Source of the DNA: Phycisphaerales bacterium
GTDB taxonomy: Bacteria; Planctomycetota; Phycisphaerae; Sedimentisphaerales; Anaerohalosphaeraceae
Assembly: GCA_003152975.1 (NCBI GenBank)
Contig: PMBP01000236.1
Coordinates: 508 to 11,091 of the forward strand
Length of the DNA: 10,584 nt
Reading direction: 5' to 3'
The position numbers and the translations under genes were made by a program. The number at the start of each line of letters is the position of its first letter. The stretch's first letter is position 1. Of this stretch, positions 1-5,779 are shown one piece after another. The notes under the pieces were generated by a model. The model saw only the letters and a list, made by a program, of their open reading frames with translations, was not told where the DNA came from and made no database searches.

Positions 1-1
1 C

Positions 2-760
2 GGTTACGAACACGGCAGCCGGTTTCGGATCGCGGACATGACCTTCGACAAACTGCTCGATGAGGTTTCGCGCGACGATTACTCGATCTACCCAATCGAG
101 GCCCGGGTTTGCTGCGAGCAACTGATGGGTTTTGTCCGGTCCAACCAGATCACGATCCACAACCCGGCCGACCGCGAAAAAATGGCGACTTTTCTGGCCG
201 CGTTCATCCCCGACGCACGCAAGTTCGTCGAGGAACTGTACGCATTCCTCCACCTGGCGCCGCGAATGCCGGGATTCGACAAGACCTATGTGCCGTCAGA
301 GCCGATCCGGATTCCCGTCGGATCCAGCCGCGAGCAGGTGATTGCGTACTTAGAGAGCATCCGCGGCAGGCACCCGGTGGCCGATCTGGCTTTTTACGCG
401 TATCGCGACATGTCCCGCTGCGAGTGGGAGCCGTTTATGAAGGCGGCGATCGAGCGGAGCCCGGTTTCGATCGAGGCCTGCAAGGAGATGACCGACGAGC
501 AGGCGGCGGGCTGGCTGGCGGCGATGTCCAACGAATCCATCTATGACGGCCAGCGGCTGGCCCAGCCCGACGAGGTGGCCAACTACGGCACCGGCGACGG
601 CGTTGAAAAGGCGATTGCGCTAGCGAACCTGTTGCACGCGCGGAATCCGGGGCGGCCGATCACGATCGAGATTGAGGGCCAGAGCGTGCTCCTGTCGGCG
701 GATGCGGAGTATCGGTTCACTTCCACCAAGGGAATCCATAAGCATCTGCAGGTCGGGTGA
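2..760 (+). CDS. Unrecognised protein, probably the 3' part of a gene entering from the left
   Basis: I do not recognise this family. The reading frame is open from base 2 to the TGA at 758-760 (253 codons). An internal ATG at 38 would give 240 residues, but no convincing ribosome binding site precedes it, so I treat the gene as running in from the left. The product looks soluble: I see no signal peptide or membrane segment in the visible part. It is rich in charged residues and helical stretches, with scattered cysteines (a CC pair in an ARVCCEQLMG stretch) and a C-terminal part that looks like beta strands (PITIEIEGQSVLLSADAEYR). The transporter gene starts 13 bases after its stop, so the two may be co-transcribed. 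Coding in this frame is well supported by length and composition; function is unknown. Confidence 0.6.
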   Translation, partial: GYEHGSRFRIADMTFDKLLDEVSRDDYSIYPIEARVCCEQLMGFVRSNQITIHNPADREKMATFLAAFIPDARKFVEELYAFLHLAPRMPGFDKTYVPSEPIRIPVGSSREQVIAYLESIRGRHPVADLAFYAYRDMSRCEWEPFMKAAIERSPVSIEACKEMTDEQAAGWLAAMSNESIYDGQRLAQPDEVANYGTGDGVEKAIALANLLHARNPGRPITIEIEGQSVLLSADAEYRFTSTKGIHKHLQVG

Positions 761-773
761 TAAGCGGAAGATA

Positions 774-1697
774 ATGGTGACAAACCCGCAACATCGCAAG
801 ATCGATTTGTACGCCACGTTTGCCTGCCTGGGGTCTCTGATTTGCTGGTCGGTGGCGCCGATCTTCATCAAGCTGCTGACGGGCGTGCTGGACTCGTGGA
901 CGCAGAACGCGCTCCGCTATGGGGTGGCGTGTCTGTTCTGGCTGCCGTTTCTGCTGGCGAGCATCCGGAACGGGAGCTTTGACCGGAGGATCTGGAAACT
1001 GACCCTGCTTCCCACCGCGATCAACCTGTTGTCGCAGAGCTGTTTTACGGCCAGTTTCTATTACATCCATCCGGCCTTCGTCGATCTGGCCGGCAAATCC
1101 AGCCTTCTGTGGATCATGGGAATTTCGTTGTTGTTGTTTTCGCGGGAACGGGCGCTGCTGCGGAGCAAGCGATTCTGGTCGGGCATTGTTTTATCGGCAA
1201 TCGGATTGGTGGGCGTGATGGTCTTTCACGCGGATTTCGGTCAAAAACAGACCATGACGGGAATCGTGTTGATCCAGATCGCGGCGGCCTGCTGGGCGGC
1301 CTACACGCTGATCATCCGTGCACGGTTCACCGATATCGACAGCCGGGCGATGTTCGCGGTGATCTGCCTTTACATGACGGTGGGACTGACGGTTCTGGGG
1401 TTTTTCTTCGGGCGGATGGAGGCCAGCTTAACGCTGTCGGCATGGCAGTGGTTCTGGGTGGTGTTCTCGGCGATCACGGGGATCGCGATCAGCCATGTTC
1501 TGTACTACTCGGCCCTGCATCGGATCGGGGCGATGATCCCGGCGATGGTGATGCTGGCGGTGCCGTTCTGCATCCTGTCGTTGTCGCACTGGGTCTTCCA
1601 TGAAACGCTGACGGCGATGCAGTGGCCGTTCGGTGTGATGCTGTTGATTGGGGCGGGGCTGGCGATCTGGAGCCAGGAACACCTGCACCGGGGCTGA
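774..1697 (+). CDS. EamA/DMT-superfamily membrane transporter
   Basis: This is a 307-residue, very hydrophobic protein with about ten predicted membrane segments arranged as two similar halves, the usual length and layout of EamA-domain drug/metabolite transporters. The first half begins with a segment like CLGSLICWSVAPIFIKLL, typical of the first EamA helix. The second half starts near GIVLIQIAAACWAAYTLIIR, the matching position of the internal repeat. A conserved-looking YYSALHRIGAMIPA stretch lies in the late helices. Family members export or import small metabolites such as amino acids or nucleosides; the substrate cannot be read here. The ATG at 774 is chosen because GGAAG lies just upstream and the protein then starts shortly before helix 1. 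An in-frame start at 672 would overlap the upstream gene by 89 bases and add a charged, non-membrane extension. No link to the downstream arsenic genes is visible. Confidence 0.85.
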   Translation: MVTNPQHRKIDLYATFACLGSLICWSVAPIFIKLLTGVLDSWTQNALRYGVACLFWLPFLLASIRNGSFDRRIWKLTLLPTAINLLSQSCFTASFYYIHPAFVDLAGKSSLLWIMGISLLLFSRERALLRSKRFWSGIVLSAIGLVGVMVFHADFGQKQTMTGIVLIQIAAACWAAYTLIIRARFTDIDSRAMFAVICLYMTVGLTVLGFFFGRMEASLTLSAWQWFWVVFSAITGIAISHVLYYSALHRIGAMIPAMVMLAVPFCILSLSHWVFHETLTAMQWPFGVMLLIGAGLAIWSQEHLHRG

Positions 1698-1706
1698 ATC
1701 GCGGAG

Positions 1707-1732
1707 GGCCGCACTCCGTTGCGGCCGTCTTT
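1707..1732 (+). terminator. Possible intrinsic terminator after the EamA transporter
   Basis: A perfect 7-bp stem, GGCCGCA (1707-1713) and TGCGGCC (1720-1726), encloses a 6-base loop and is followed by GTCTTT. The position, ten bases after the transporter stop and before the arsR promoter, fits a terminator. The T tract is short, so efficiency may be modest. The rest of the 155-base gap holds a second, weaker hairpin (1781-1803) and the arsR promoter. Confidence 0.45.
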
Positions 1733-1828
1733 GATTCGGACTCGACGGAGCGGGTCCCTCCAATTCCGATGCCTGACCCACCGGGGAATCCGGCCCGCCC
1801 CGGCGAATATATTTTCCCAAAATAATTC

Positions 1829-1857
1829 TTGCAGGGCGGCGATCCTTTTATTACTAT
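1829..1857 (+). promoter_or_regulatory. Candidate sigma-70-type promoter of the ars operon
   Basis: TTGCAG at 1829-1834 and TACTAT at 1852-1857 are separated by exactly 17 bases, the ideal spacing. The -35 match to the consensus is partial (3 of 6) and the -10 matches 4 of 6. The -10 lies on the left arm of the inverted repeat described separately, as expected for repression by ArsR. Transcription would begin near 1864, leaving a leader of about 45 bases before arsR. Confidence 0.5.
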
Positions 1858-1878
1858 GTGAGTGTATTGTCACATAGT
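1853..1878. promoter_or_regulatory. Perfect inverted repeat, likely ArsR operator
   Basis: The arms ACTATGTGA (1853-1861) and TCACATAGT (1870-1878) are exact reverse complements with an 8-base spacer, giving a 26-bp dyad. It covers the candidate -10 box and the predicted transcription start, 30 bases before the arsR start codon. A dyad of this size suits a homodimeric winged-helix repressor of the ArsR/SmtB family. I see no second full copy in the window, so a single autoregulated promoter probably drives the cluster. Confidence 0.75.
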
Positions 1879-1908
1879 CATCTATCAACCGACGGTCATG
1901 GATTGGTT

Positions 1909-2235
1909 ATGACGCAAAACGAAATGATGTTGTACGAAAAGCAGGCCGAGGTCGCGCAGGCCATCGCCCACCCCCTGCGGCTGGCCATTCTGGATTTTCT
2001 TCGGGAGCGGGAGCGGTGCGTTTGCGACATCGCCGCAGCGGCGGGGTCCGAGCGGTCGAACATCTCGCGGCACTTGTCGGTGATGGTCAACGCCGGCGTA
2101 TTGGTCAGCCGTAAGGAGGGACTGAAGGTGTATTATCGCCTCAAGTGCCCGTGTATCCTGGATTTCTTTTCCTGTATCAGCAAGGTGCTGCGGCAACAGA
2201 TCCGCGACCACAAAAAGATCCTTCGGCGGCTGTAG
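1909..2235 (+). CDS. arsR: ArsR/SmtB-family arsenic-responsive repressor
   Basis: This 108-residue protein has the size and winged helix-turn-helix layout of ArsR repressors: HPLRLAILDFL (about 21-31), the recognition region AAAAGSERSNISRHLSVMVNAGVL (about 42-65) and the wing SRKEGLKVYYRL (67-78). Cys37-Val-Cys39-Asp matches the CVCD metalloid motif of classical ArsR, where the cysteines bind As(III) or Sb(III) and trigger release from DNA. Additional cysteines at 80, 82 and 89 (KCPCILDFFSC) could form or complete a second thiol site. The ATG at 1909 is preferred over an in-frame GTG at 1858, because the GTG lies inside the operator and upstream of the predicted transcript start. It is the first gene of the operon, 14 bases before the permease. 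Repression of its own promoter through the adjacent dyad is inferred. Confidence 0.92.
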   Translation: MTQNEMMLYEKQAEVAQAIAHPLRLAILDFLRERERCVCDIAAAAGSERSNISRHLSVMVNAGVLVSRKEGLKVYYRLKCPCILDFFSCISKVLRQQIRDHKKILRRL

Positions 2236-2249
2236 GAAAGGACGGAGCT

Positions 2250-3581
2250 ATGACGCTACTTCGGGAATGGAAAACGCTGCTGGGGATGGCCGTCTTGTTC
2301 CTGGTCTGCTTCTACCTGCCGGTCGGGTTTACGCGATTCGATGCGGCCGTGATGGAGGCCCTGCAGTTGGTCAAGTGGTACGCGCGGGAGCATGTGCTGC
2401 TGTGCTTAGTGCCGGCGTTTTTCATCGCCGGTGCGATCAGCGTATTCGTCAGCCAAGCGTCGGTGATGAAATATCTCGGCGCCGGGGCCAACAAGTTTTT
2501 GGCCTACGGGGTGGCCAGCGTGTCGGGGACGGTGCTGGCGGTCTGTTCGTGCACGGTGTTGCCGCTGTTTGCGGGGATCTACAAGATGGGGGCGGGGCTG
2601 GGTCCGGCGACGGCGTTTTTGTATTCAGGGCCGGCGATCAATGTGCTGGCGATCATTTTGACGGCGCGGATTCTCGGTATGGAGCTGGGGGTCGCGCGGG
2701 CGGTCGGGGCGATTGTTTTCAGCGTGGTGATTGGATTGCTGATGCACTGGATCTACCGGAAGGAAGAGGTCGCCAAGGCCCAGGCCCAAATGGGGATGCC
2801 GACGCCGGAGGTTCGGCGGCCGCTGTGGAAGACGGGGCTGTATTTTGCGAGCATGGTGGGGATTATGGTGGTGGCCAACTGGGCACGGAGCGGGGACATT
2901 CGCGCGGTGTTTCTGTGTTGCCCCAACGGGCTATCGACCTTCAAGGTCGAGGGAACGCTCGTCGAAAAGACCGACACGATGGTGACCGTGCGGGACACGG
3001 CCGGACAGGTTCATCCGATTCCCTCCGAGCAATTGATGAACTTCGTTCCCGTCGAGAAGAATCCCGCCTACGAATTTATTCTTCGGTACAAGTGGGCGAT
3101 CGTGTTTGTGCTGCTGGCGGCGTTTGTCGTGATGATCTCGCAATGGTTTGACGGGGCCGAACGGGTCGATTGGGTGGACGCCAGTTGGGGCTATGCCAAG
3201 CAGATTTTGCCGCTTCTGCTGGCGGGCGTGCTTGTTTCGGGCCTGCTTCTGGGTCGGCCGGGGCGGGAAGGGTTGATCCCGTCGGAGTGGGTCAATACCG
3301 CGCTGGGGGGCAATTCGCTGCGGGCCAATTTTGTCGCGGCGCTGGCCGGGGCGTTTATGTACTTTGCGACGCTGACGGAGGTGCCGATCGTGCAGGGGCT
3401 GATCGGTTCGGGCATGGGCAAGGGGCCGGCGCTGGCGCTGCTGCTGGCCGGGCCGGCGCTGTCGTTGCCGAGCATGATCGTCATTCGCAGCATCCTCGGC
3501 ACCCAGAAGATGGTTGTCTATGTGTCTCTTGTGGTGATTATGGCGACACTCACCGGAATCTTATTCGGAGCATTTGTCTGA
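2250..3581 (+). CDS. ArsP-like (PF03773-type) membrane permease with a central soluble insert
   Basis: This is a 443-residue polytopic membrane protein of the PF03773/DUF318 permease type, which includes ArsP, an exporter of trivalent organoarsenicals. Visible hallmarks are CSCTVLPLF (Cys99, Cys101) followed by SGPAINVLA (about 126-134), and in the second half TEVPI (376-380) followed by AGPALSLPSM (about 400-409), the duplicated core of the family. Between the halves, residues about 212-275 form a hydrophilic stretch with a Cys-Cys pair (223-224) and an apparent small beta domain (FKVEGTLVEKTDTMVTVRD). The protein is longer than classical ArsP partly because of this insert. The ATG at 2250 follows a strong GGAAAGGACGGAG site. 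It sits directly after arsR, so arsenic or antimony export is likely. Other family members are proposed Cu/Zn exporters, so the substrate is not certain. Confidence 0.85.
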   Translation: MTLLREWKTLLGMAVLFLVCFYLPVGFTRFDAAVMEALQLVKWYAREHVLLCLVPAFFIAGAISVFVSQASVMKYLGAGANKFLAYGVASVSGTVLAVCSCTVLPLFAGIYKMGAGLGPATAFLYSGPAINVLAIILTARILGMELGVARAVGAIVFSVVIGLLMHWIYRKEEVAKAQAQMGMPTPEVRRPLWKTGLYFASMVGIMVVANWARSGDIRAVFLCCPNGLSTFKVEGTLVEKTDTMVTVRDTAGQVHPIPSEQLMNFVPVEKNPAYEFILRYKWAIVFVLLAAFVVMISQWFDGAERVDWVDASWGYAKQILPLLLAGVLVSGLLLGRPGREGLIPSEWVNTALGGNSLRANFVAALAGAFMYFATLTEVPIVQGLIGSGMGKGPALALLLAGPALSLPSMIVIRSILGTQKMVVYVSLVVIMATLTGILFGAFV

Positions 3582-3583
3582 CA

Positions 3584-3666
3584 GGAAACCTTTTGATGTG
3601 TACAGAAAACTCCTGCCGCAACCGATGGTTGAGGACATTATAATGGAGCATTTTTACGAGGAGAAT
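3584..3666 (+). pseudogene. Decayed 5' fragment of an arsenate reductase (arsC) gene
   Basis: Starting just after the permease stop, one frame reads NLLMCTENSCRN, matching the N-terminal strand and CX5R P-loop of the intact ArsC further on ([17 protein letters not shown]). After base 3623 one base is missing relative to the intact gene, and the +1-shifted frame continues as MVEDIIMEHFYEEN, the counterpart of the QMAEG helix and what follows. By hand alignment the DNA around the P-loop agrees with the intact copy (from 8228) at about 27 of 36 positions plus one gap. No catalytic body follows, since the next gene begins at 3670. A short open frame (ATG 3596 to TAA 3643, 15 residues) behind AGGAAA could still be translated, but it cannot make an enzyme. 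I read this as a truncated and frameshifted relic. Confidence 0.65.
3639..3644 (+). promoter_or_regulatory. Consensus -10 hexamer upstream of the isocitrate lyase-like gene
   Basis: TATAAT lies 25 bases before the start codon at 3670. No good -35 match is found at 16-19 bases upstream (for example CCGCAA at 17), so this may be chance. If used, it would give the lower-GC gene its own arsenic-independent start. Confidence 0.2.
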
Positions 3667-3669
3667 GTC

Positions 3670-4509
3670 ATGAATAAGAGCATGCGATTGCGTGAATTGA
3701 TTAATTCAGGGCAGACATTAGTCATGCCAGATGCCTTTGATGCCCTAAGTGCCAAAATCATCGAACGGCTGGGCTTTCAGGCTGTGCAATGTTCCGGCTT
3801 CTCTATTGCTCTTGCGGCATGTTGCCGCAAGGAGCCAAACCTGGGATTGGACGAGAATCTCCATGCAACCCGTCATATTGTAGAGGCAGTATCAATCCCC
3901 GTCATGGCTGACGGCGAAGACGGCTTTGGTGATGCTTCCGCTATTGGCAATACGATTCGTCGATATATCGAGGTCGGTGCTGCCGGTGTCAATATCGAAG
4001 ACCAGATTTTGGGACTGCCCCAGGGCAGTGGACGGGTTGTGGACTGTCAGTTCATGGTGGACAAAATTTCGGCAGCACGACAGGCTGCGACGGAAGTGGG
4101 CCACCCGGACTTCTTCATCAACGGGCGGACCGATGCATTGGCAACGGCAAAAGATCGAATGGCAGGTTTGAACGACGCTATCGGACGAGCCAACCGCTAT
4201 CTTCAAGCTGGGGCGGACTTGGCTTTCGTAACAGGTATTGTTAAGTTGGAAGAGGCACAGCTGCTGGTCAGGGAGATTGCCGGTCCAGTAAGCATTGCCG
4301 CAGGAATGCCCAACAATATGAATCTCTCGATACCTGAACTAAAGGAATGCGGAGTGGCCAGAGTAAGTCTGCCAGTACTGGCTGTCTTCGCAAGTATTCG
4401 GGCAATAACGCAAACATTGTCTGATGTTCTGGCTGGCGAAAACTTTCCCCACATCGTTGAACGGGGTATGGTATGTTCAATGAAAGAAGCTGCCGAACTT
4501 CTTTCGTAA
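3670..4509 (+). CDS. Isocitrate lyase/PEP mutase superfamily enzyme, specific reaction unknown
   Basis: This 279-residue protein fits the (beta/alpha)8 isocitrate lyase/PEP mutase superfamily, which makes or breaks C-C or C-P bonds next to a carboxylate. Visible family features are LVMPDAFDALSA (17-28), CSGFSIAL (41-48), VMADGEDGFGD (78-88; Asp81 and Glu83 at the usual two Mg-binding Asp positions), AAGVNIEDQ (104-112) and NGRTDAL (151-157). It lacks the catalytic KRCGH loop of isocitrate and methylisocitrate lyases (here LPQGSGR, 116-122) and the EDKxxxxxNS motif of PEP mutase. The usual loop aspartate of PrpB also appears replaced (EPNLG). It is therefore neither enzyme in the strict sense; oxaloacetate decarboxylase-like or unknown activities remain possible. 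The ATG at 3670 has GAGGAG six bases upstream; the frame is open to a TTG at 3574, but that extension is arsC relic. GC is about 45% against about 63% in the permease, which suggests separate acquisition. Confidence 0.82.
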   Translation: MNKSMRLRELINSGQTLVMPDAFDALSAKIIERLGFQAVQCSGFSIALAACCRKEPNLGLDENLHATRHIVEAVSIPVMADGEDGFGDASAIGNTIRRYIEVGAAGVNIEDQILGLPQGSGRVVDCQFMVDKISAARQAATEVGHPDFFINGRTDALATAKDRMAGLNDAIGRANRYLQAGADLAFVTGIVKLEEAQLLVREIAGPVSIAAGMPNNMNLSIPELKECGVARVSLPVLAVFASIRAITQTLSDVLAGENFPHIVERGMVCSMKEAAELLS

Positions 4510-4608
4510 TCGATGGTAGTTGGGGAATCGTTTGAAAGGCCGTCAATCTGATACTGGTCAAACTTTCTTTAAGAACACAATACGGGTTTAATAGGTGAGA
4601 TTGAAACG

Positions 4609-4842
4609 ATGAAGACGATTCAGATTCTCGGAACCGGATGTCCCAAGTGCAAGAAACTGGCCGAGTGCGCCGAGATGGCGACCAAAGAACTGGGGATCGA
4701 GTACCAACTCCAAAAAGTCACGGAAATCAATGAGATTATGAAGTTCGGCGTGATGATGACACCGGCGCTGGCGATTGATGGGCAGGTCAAGTCTGTCGGC
4801 AAAGTCCTGACGCTTGAGGAAATGAAAAAGATTCTGCAATAA
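4609..4842 (+). CDS. Small thioredoxin-fold protein with CPKC active site
   Basis: This is a 77-residue cytoplasmic protein of the small glutaredoxin-like thioredoxin family (TM0996/MTH895 type, Thioredoxin_3). It has a first strand KTIQILG, the redox motif GTGCPKC (Cys11, Cys14) at the start of helix 1, a cis-proline region MMTPALAIDG (about 44-53), and a last helix LTLEEMKKILQ. The family's size and fold match well. The start follows AGGTGAGA with good spacing. Small proteins of this type often sit beside PF03773 permeases and ArsR regulators, where they are thought to pass electrons or handle metalloids. Here the lower-GC gene separates it from its permease. The likely role is thiol reduction or arsenic shuttling in the cytoplasm. 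The preceding 99-base gap contains no clear terminator or promoter. Confidence 0.88.
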   Translation: MKTIQILGTGCPKCKKLAECAEMATKELGIEYQLQKVTEINEIMKFGVMMTPALAIDGQVKSVGKVLTLEEMKKILQ

Positions 4843-4867
4843 CAACATTTTCGGAAAGGATACAAAC

Positions 4868-5248
4868 ATGGCAGAGCAAAATAGCTGTTCGTGTTCGGGC
4901 GGACCGACCCTGATCTTCGCGTGCAGCGGAGCGGCGGATGTCGGCGCGGTGGCCGATCAGGCGGCGCGGAAACTGACGGCAGACCAGAAGGGCAAGATGT
5001 TTTGCCTGGCGGGGATCGGCGGGCGAGTCCCGGGGATCCTGAAAACCACCGAGTCAGCGGCGCGGATTTTGGCGATCGACGGCTGCCCGCTCAATTGCGT
5101 CAAGGGCACGCTGGAACAGGCCGGATTCAAAAGTTTCCTGCACGTGCGGATGGCCGACCTGGGGATGGAAAAGGGCAAGACGCCGCCGTCGCCGCAGGCG
5201 GTGGGCAAGTTGGTCGATAAGGCCTGCGAGATGCTGACCTGCAAGTAA
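4868..5248 (+). CDS. DGC-domain putative zinc-binding protein
   Basis: The 126-residue product carries the Asp-Gly-Cys signature of the DGC family (PF08859, putative zinc-binding) in IDGCPLNC (70-77; Cys73, Cys77). It also has TLIFACSGAADVGAVADQAAR (about 14-34), with Cys19 in a turn after the first strand, and FCLAGIGG (45-52). Further cysteines lie at positions 7, 9, 46, 120 and 125, so eight thiols in 126 residues could bind a soft metal or metalloid. No signal peptide is seen, so it is expected in the cytoplasm. AAGGA lies seven bases before the ATG. The gene follows the small CPKC protein by 25 bases. This family often accompanies ArsR-permease-thioredoxin clusters, but its biochemical role is not established; arsenite or zinc buffering is an inference. 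Confidence 0.85.
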   Translation: MAEQNSCSCSGGPTLIFACSGAADVGAVADQAARKLTADQKGKMFCLAGIGGRVPGILKTTESAARILAIDGCPLNCVKGTLEQAGFKSFLHVRMADLGMEKGKTPPSPQAVGKLVDKACEMLTCK

Positions 5249-5275
5249 TCGAAAAGTCCGTAGCATGAGGATCCC

Positions 5276-5746
5276 ATGAGCAAGTCCATATACAAAGCGG
5301 TTGTCATCGTGATCCTGGTCGGTGCCGTTGGCGCGATTGTGGCCATGAAGAACCCGTGCGGGTGCCTGATCCCGGCGGAATCGTATAACGAATCGGTCCT
5401 GTCTTCGACTCCGATACCGGCCCAAACCTCGGACCAGGGTCTTCCGCGATTGGTGGATCTGGGCGCTGACAAGTGTATTCCCTGTAAGTTGATGGCACCG
5501 ATCCTGGAGCAATTGAAAAAGGATTTTTCCGGGCGGTTGCAGGTGGATTTTATCGATGTCTGGAAAAATCCAACCGAGGCGGCGAAATACGGTATTAAGG
5601 TCATGCCTACGCAGATCTTCTTTGCGCCCGATGGGAAAGAATTGTTCCGGCACGACGGTTTCTTTTCGCGAGAAGACATTCTCGGCAAGTGGAAAGAACT
5701 GGGGATCGATCTGAATCCTTTGGACACTGTGGCTATCCCGAAGTAA
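5276..5746 (+). CDS. Membrane-anchored thioredoxin (CIPC)
   Basis: This 156-residue protein has an N-terminal membrane segment (about 7-24, AVVIVILVGAVGAIVA) followed by an outward linker and a thioredoxin domain (about 55-145). The active site is DKCIPCK (Cys67, Cys70), the cis-proline region is VMPTQIFF (Pro111), and DGKELFRHDGFF is a typical thioredoxin end strand. Two further cysteines (28 and 30, NPCGC) sit at the membrane exit and could be a lipid or thiol site. I expect the domain on the extracytoplasmic face. The start codon follows GAGGA by four bases. With the SurA-thioredoxin fusion and the CcdA-type protein immediately after it, this looks like an envelope thiol-reducing relay, with CcdA as the electron source. 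The substrate is not evident. Confidence 0.88.
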   Translation: MSKSIYKAVVIVILVGAVGAIVAMKNPCGCLIPAESYNESVLSSTPIPAQTSDQGLPRLVDLGADKCIPCKLMAPILEQLKKDFSGRLQVDFIDVWKNPTEAAKYGIKVMPTQIFFAPDGKELFRHDGFFSREDILGKWKELGIDLNPLDTVAIPK

Positions 5747-5779
5747 ACCAACCTGTCTCTTTATGTGGAGCTTATGGCT

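Noticed and set aside
1781..1803. Second hairpin CCGGGG/CCCCGG before the ars promoter
   Set aside because: A 6-bp stem with an 11-base loop and no immediate T tract is common in GC-rich DNA; I do not call it a terminator.
1858..1908. GTG 1858 as the arsR start
   Set aside because: It lies inside the operator and before the predicted transcription start, and the added residues (SVLSHSHLSTDGHGLV) do not look like ArsR.
3596..3643. A 15-residue Cys-containing leader peptide with a good ribosome binding site
   Set aside because: Its sequence is explained by the truncated arsC P-loop. No attenuator hairpin follows, so a regulatory leader is unnecessary, though translation cannot be excluded.
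3574..3669. TTG at 3574 as the start of the isocitrate lyase-like gene
   Set aside because: It would overlap the permease stop and add a tail that is arsC relic in a shifted frame. ATG 3670 has GAGGAG at good spacing and matches the family N-terminus.
3670..4509. Calling the gene PEP mutase, isocitrate lyase or methylisocitrate lyase
   Set aside because: The EDKxxxxxNS motif and the KRCGH catalytic loop are both absent, so only the superfamily level is supported.
3582..4608. Insertion sequence or integron cassette as the source of the lower-GC segment
   Set aside because: No transposase, integrase, terminal inverted repeats or target duplications are visible at either end.
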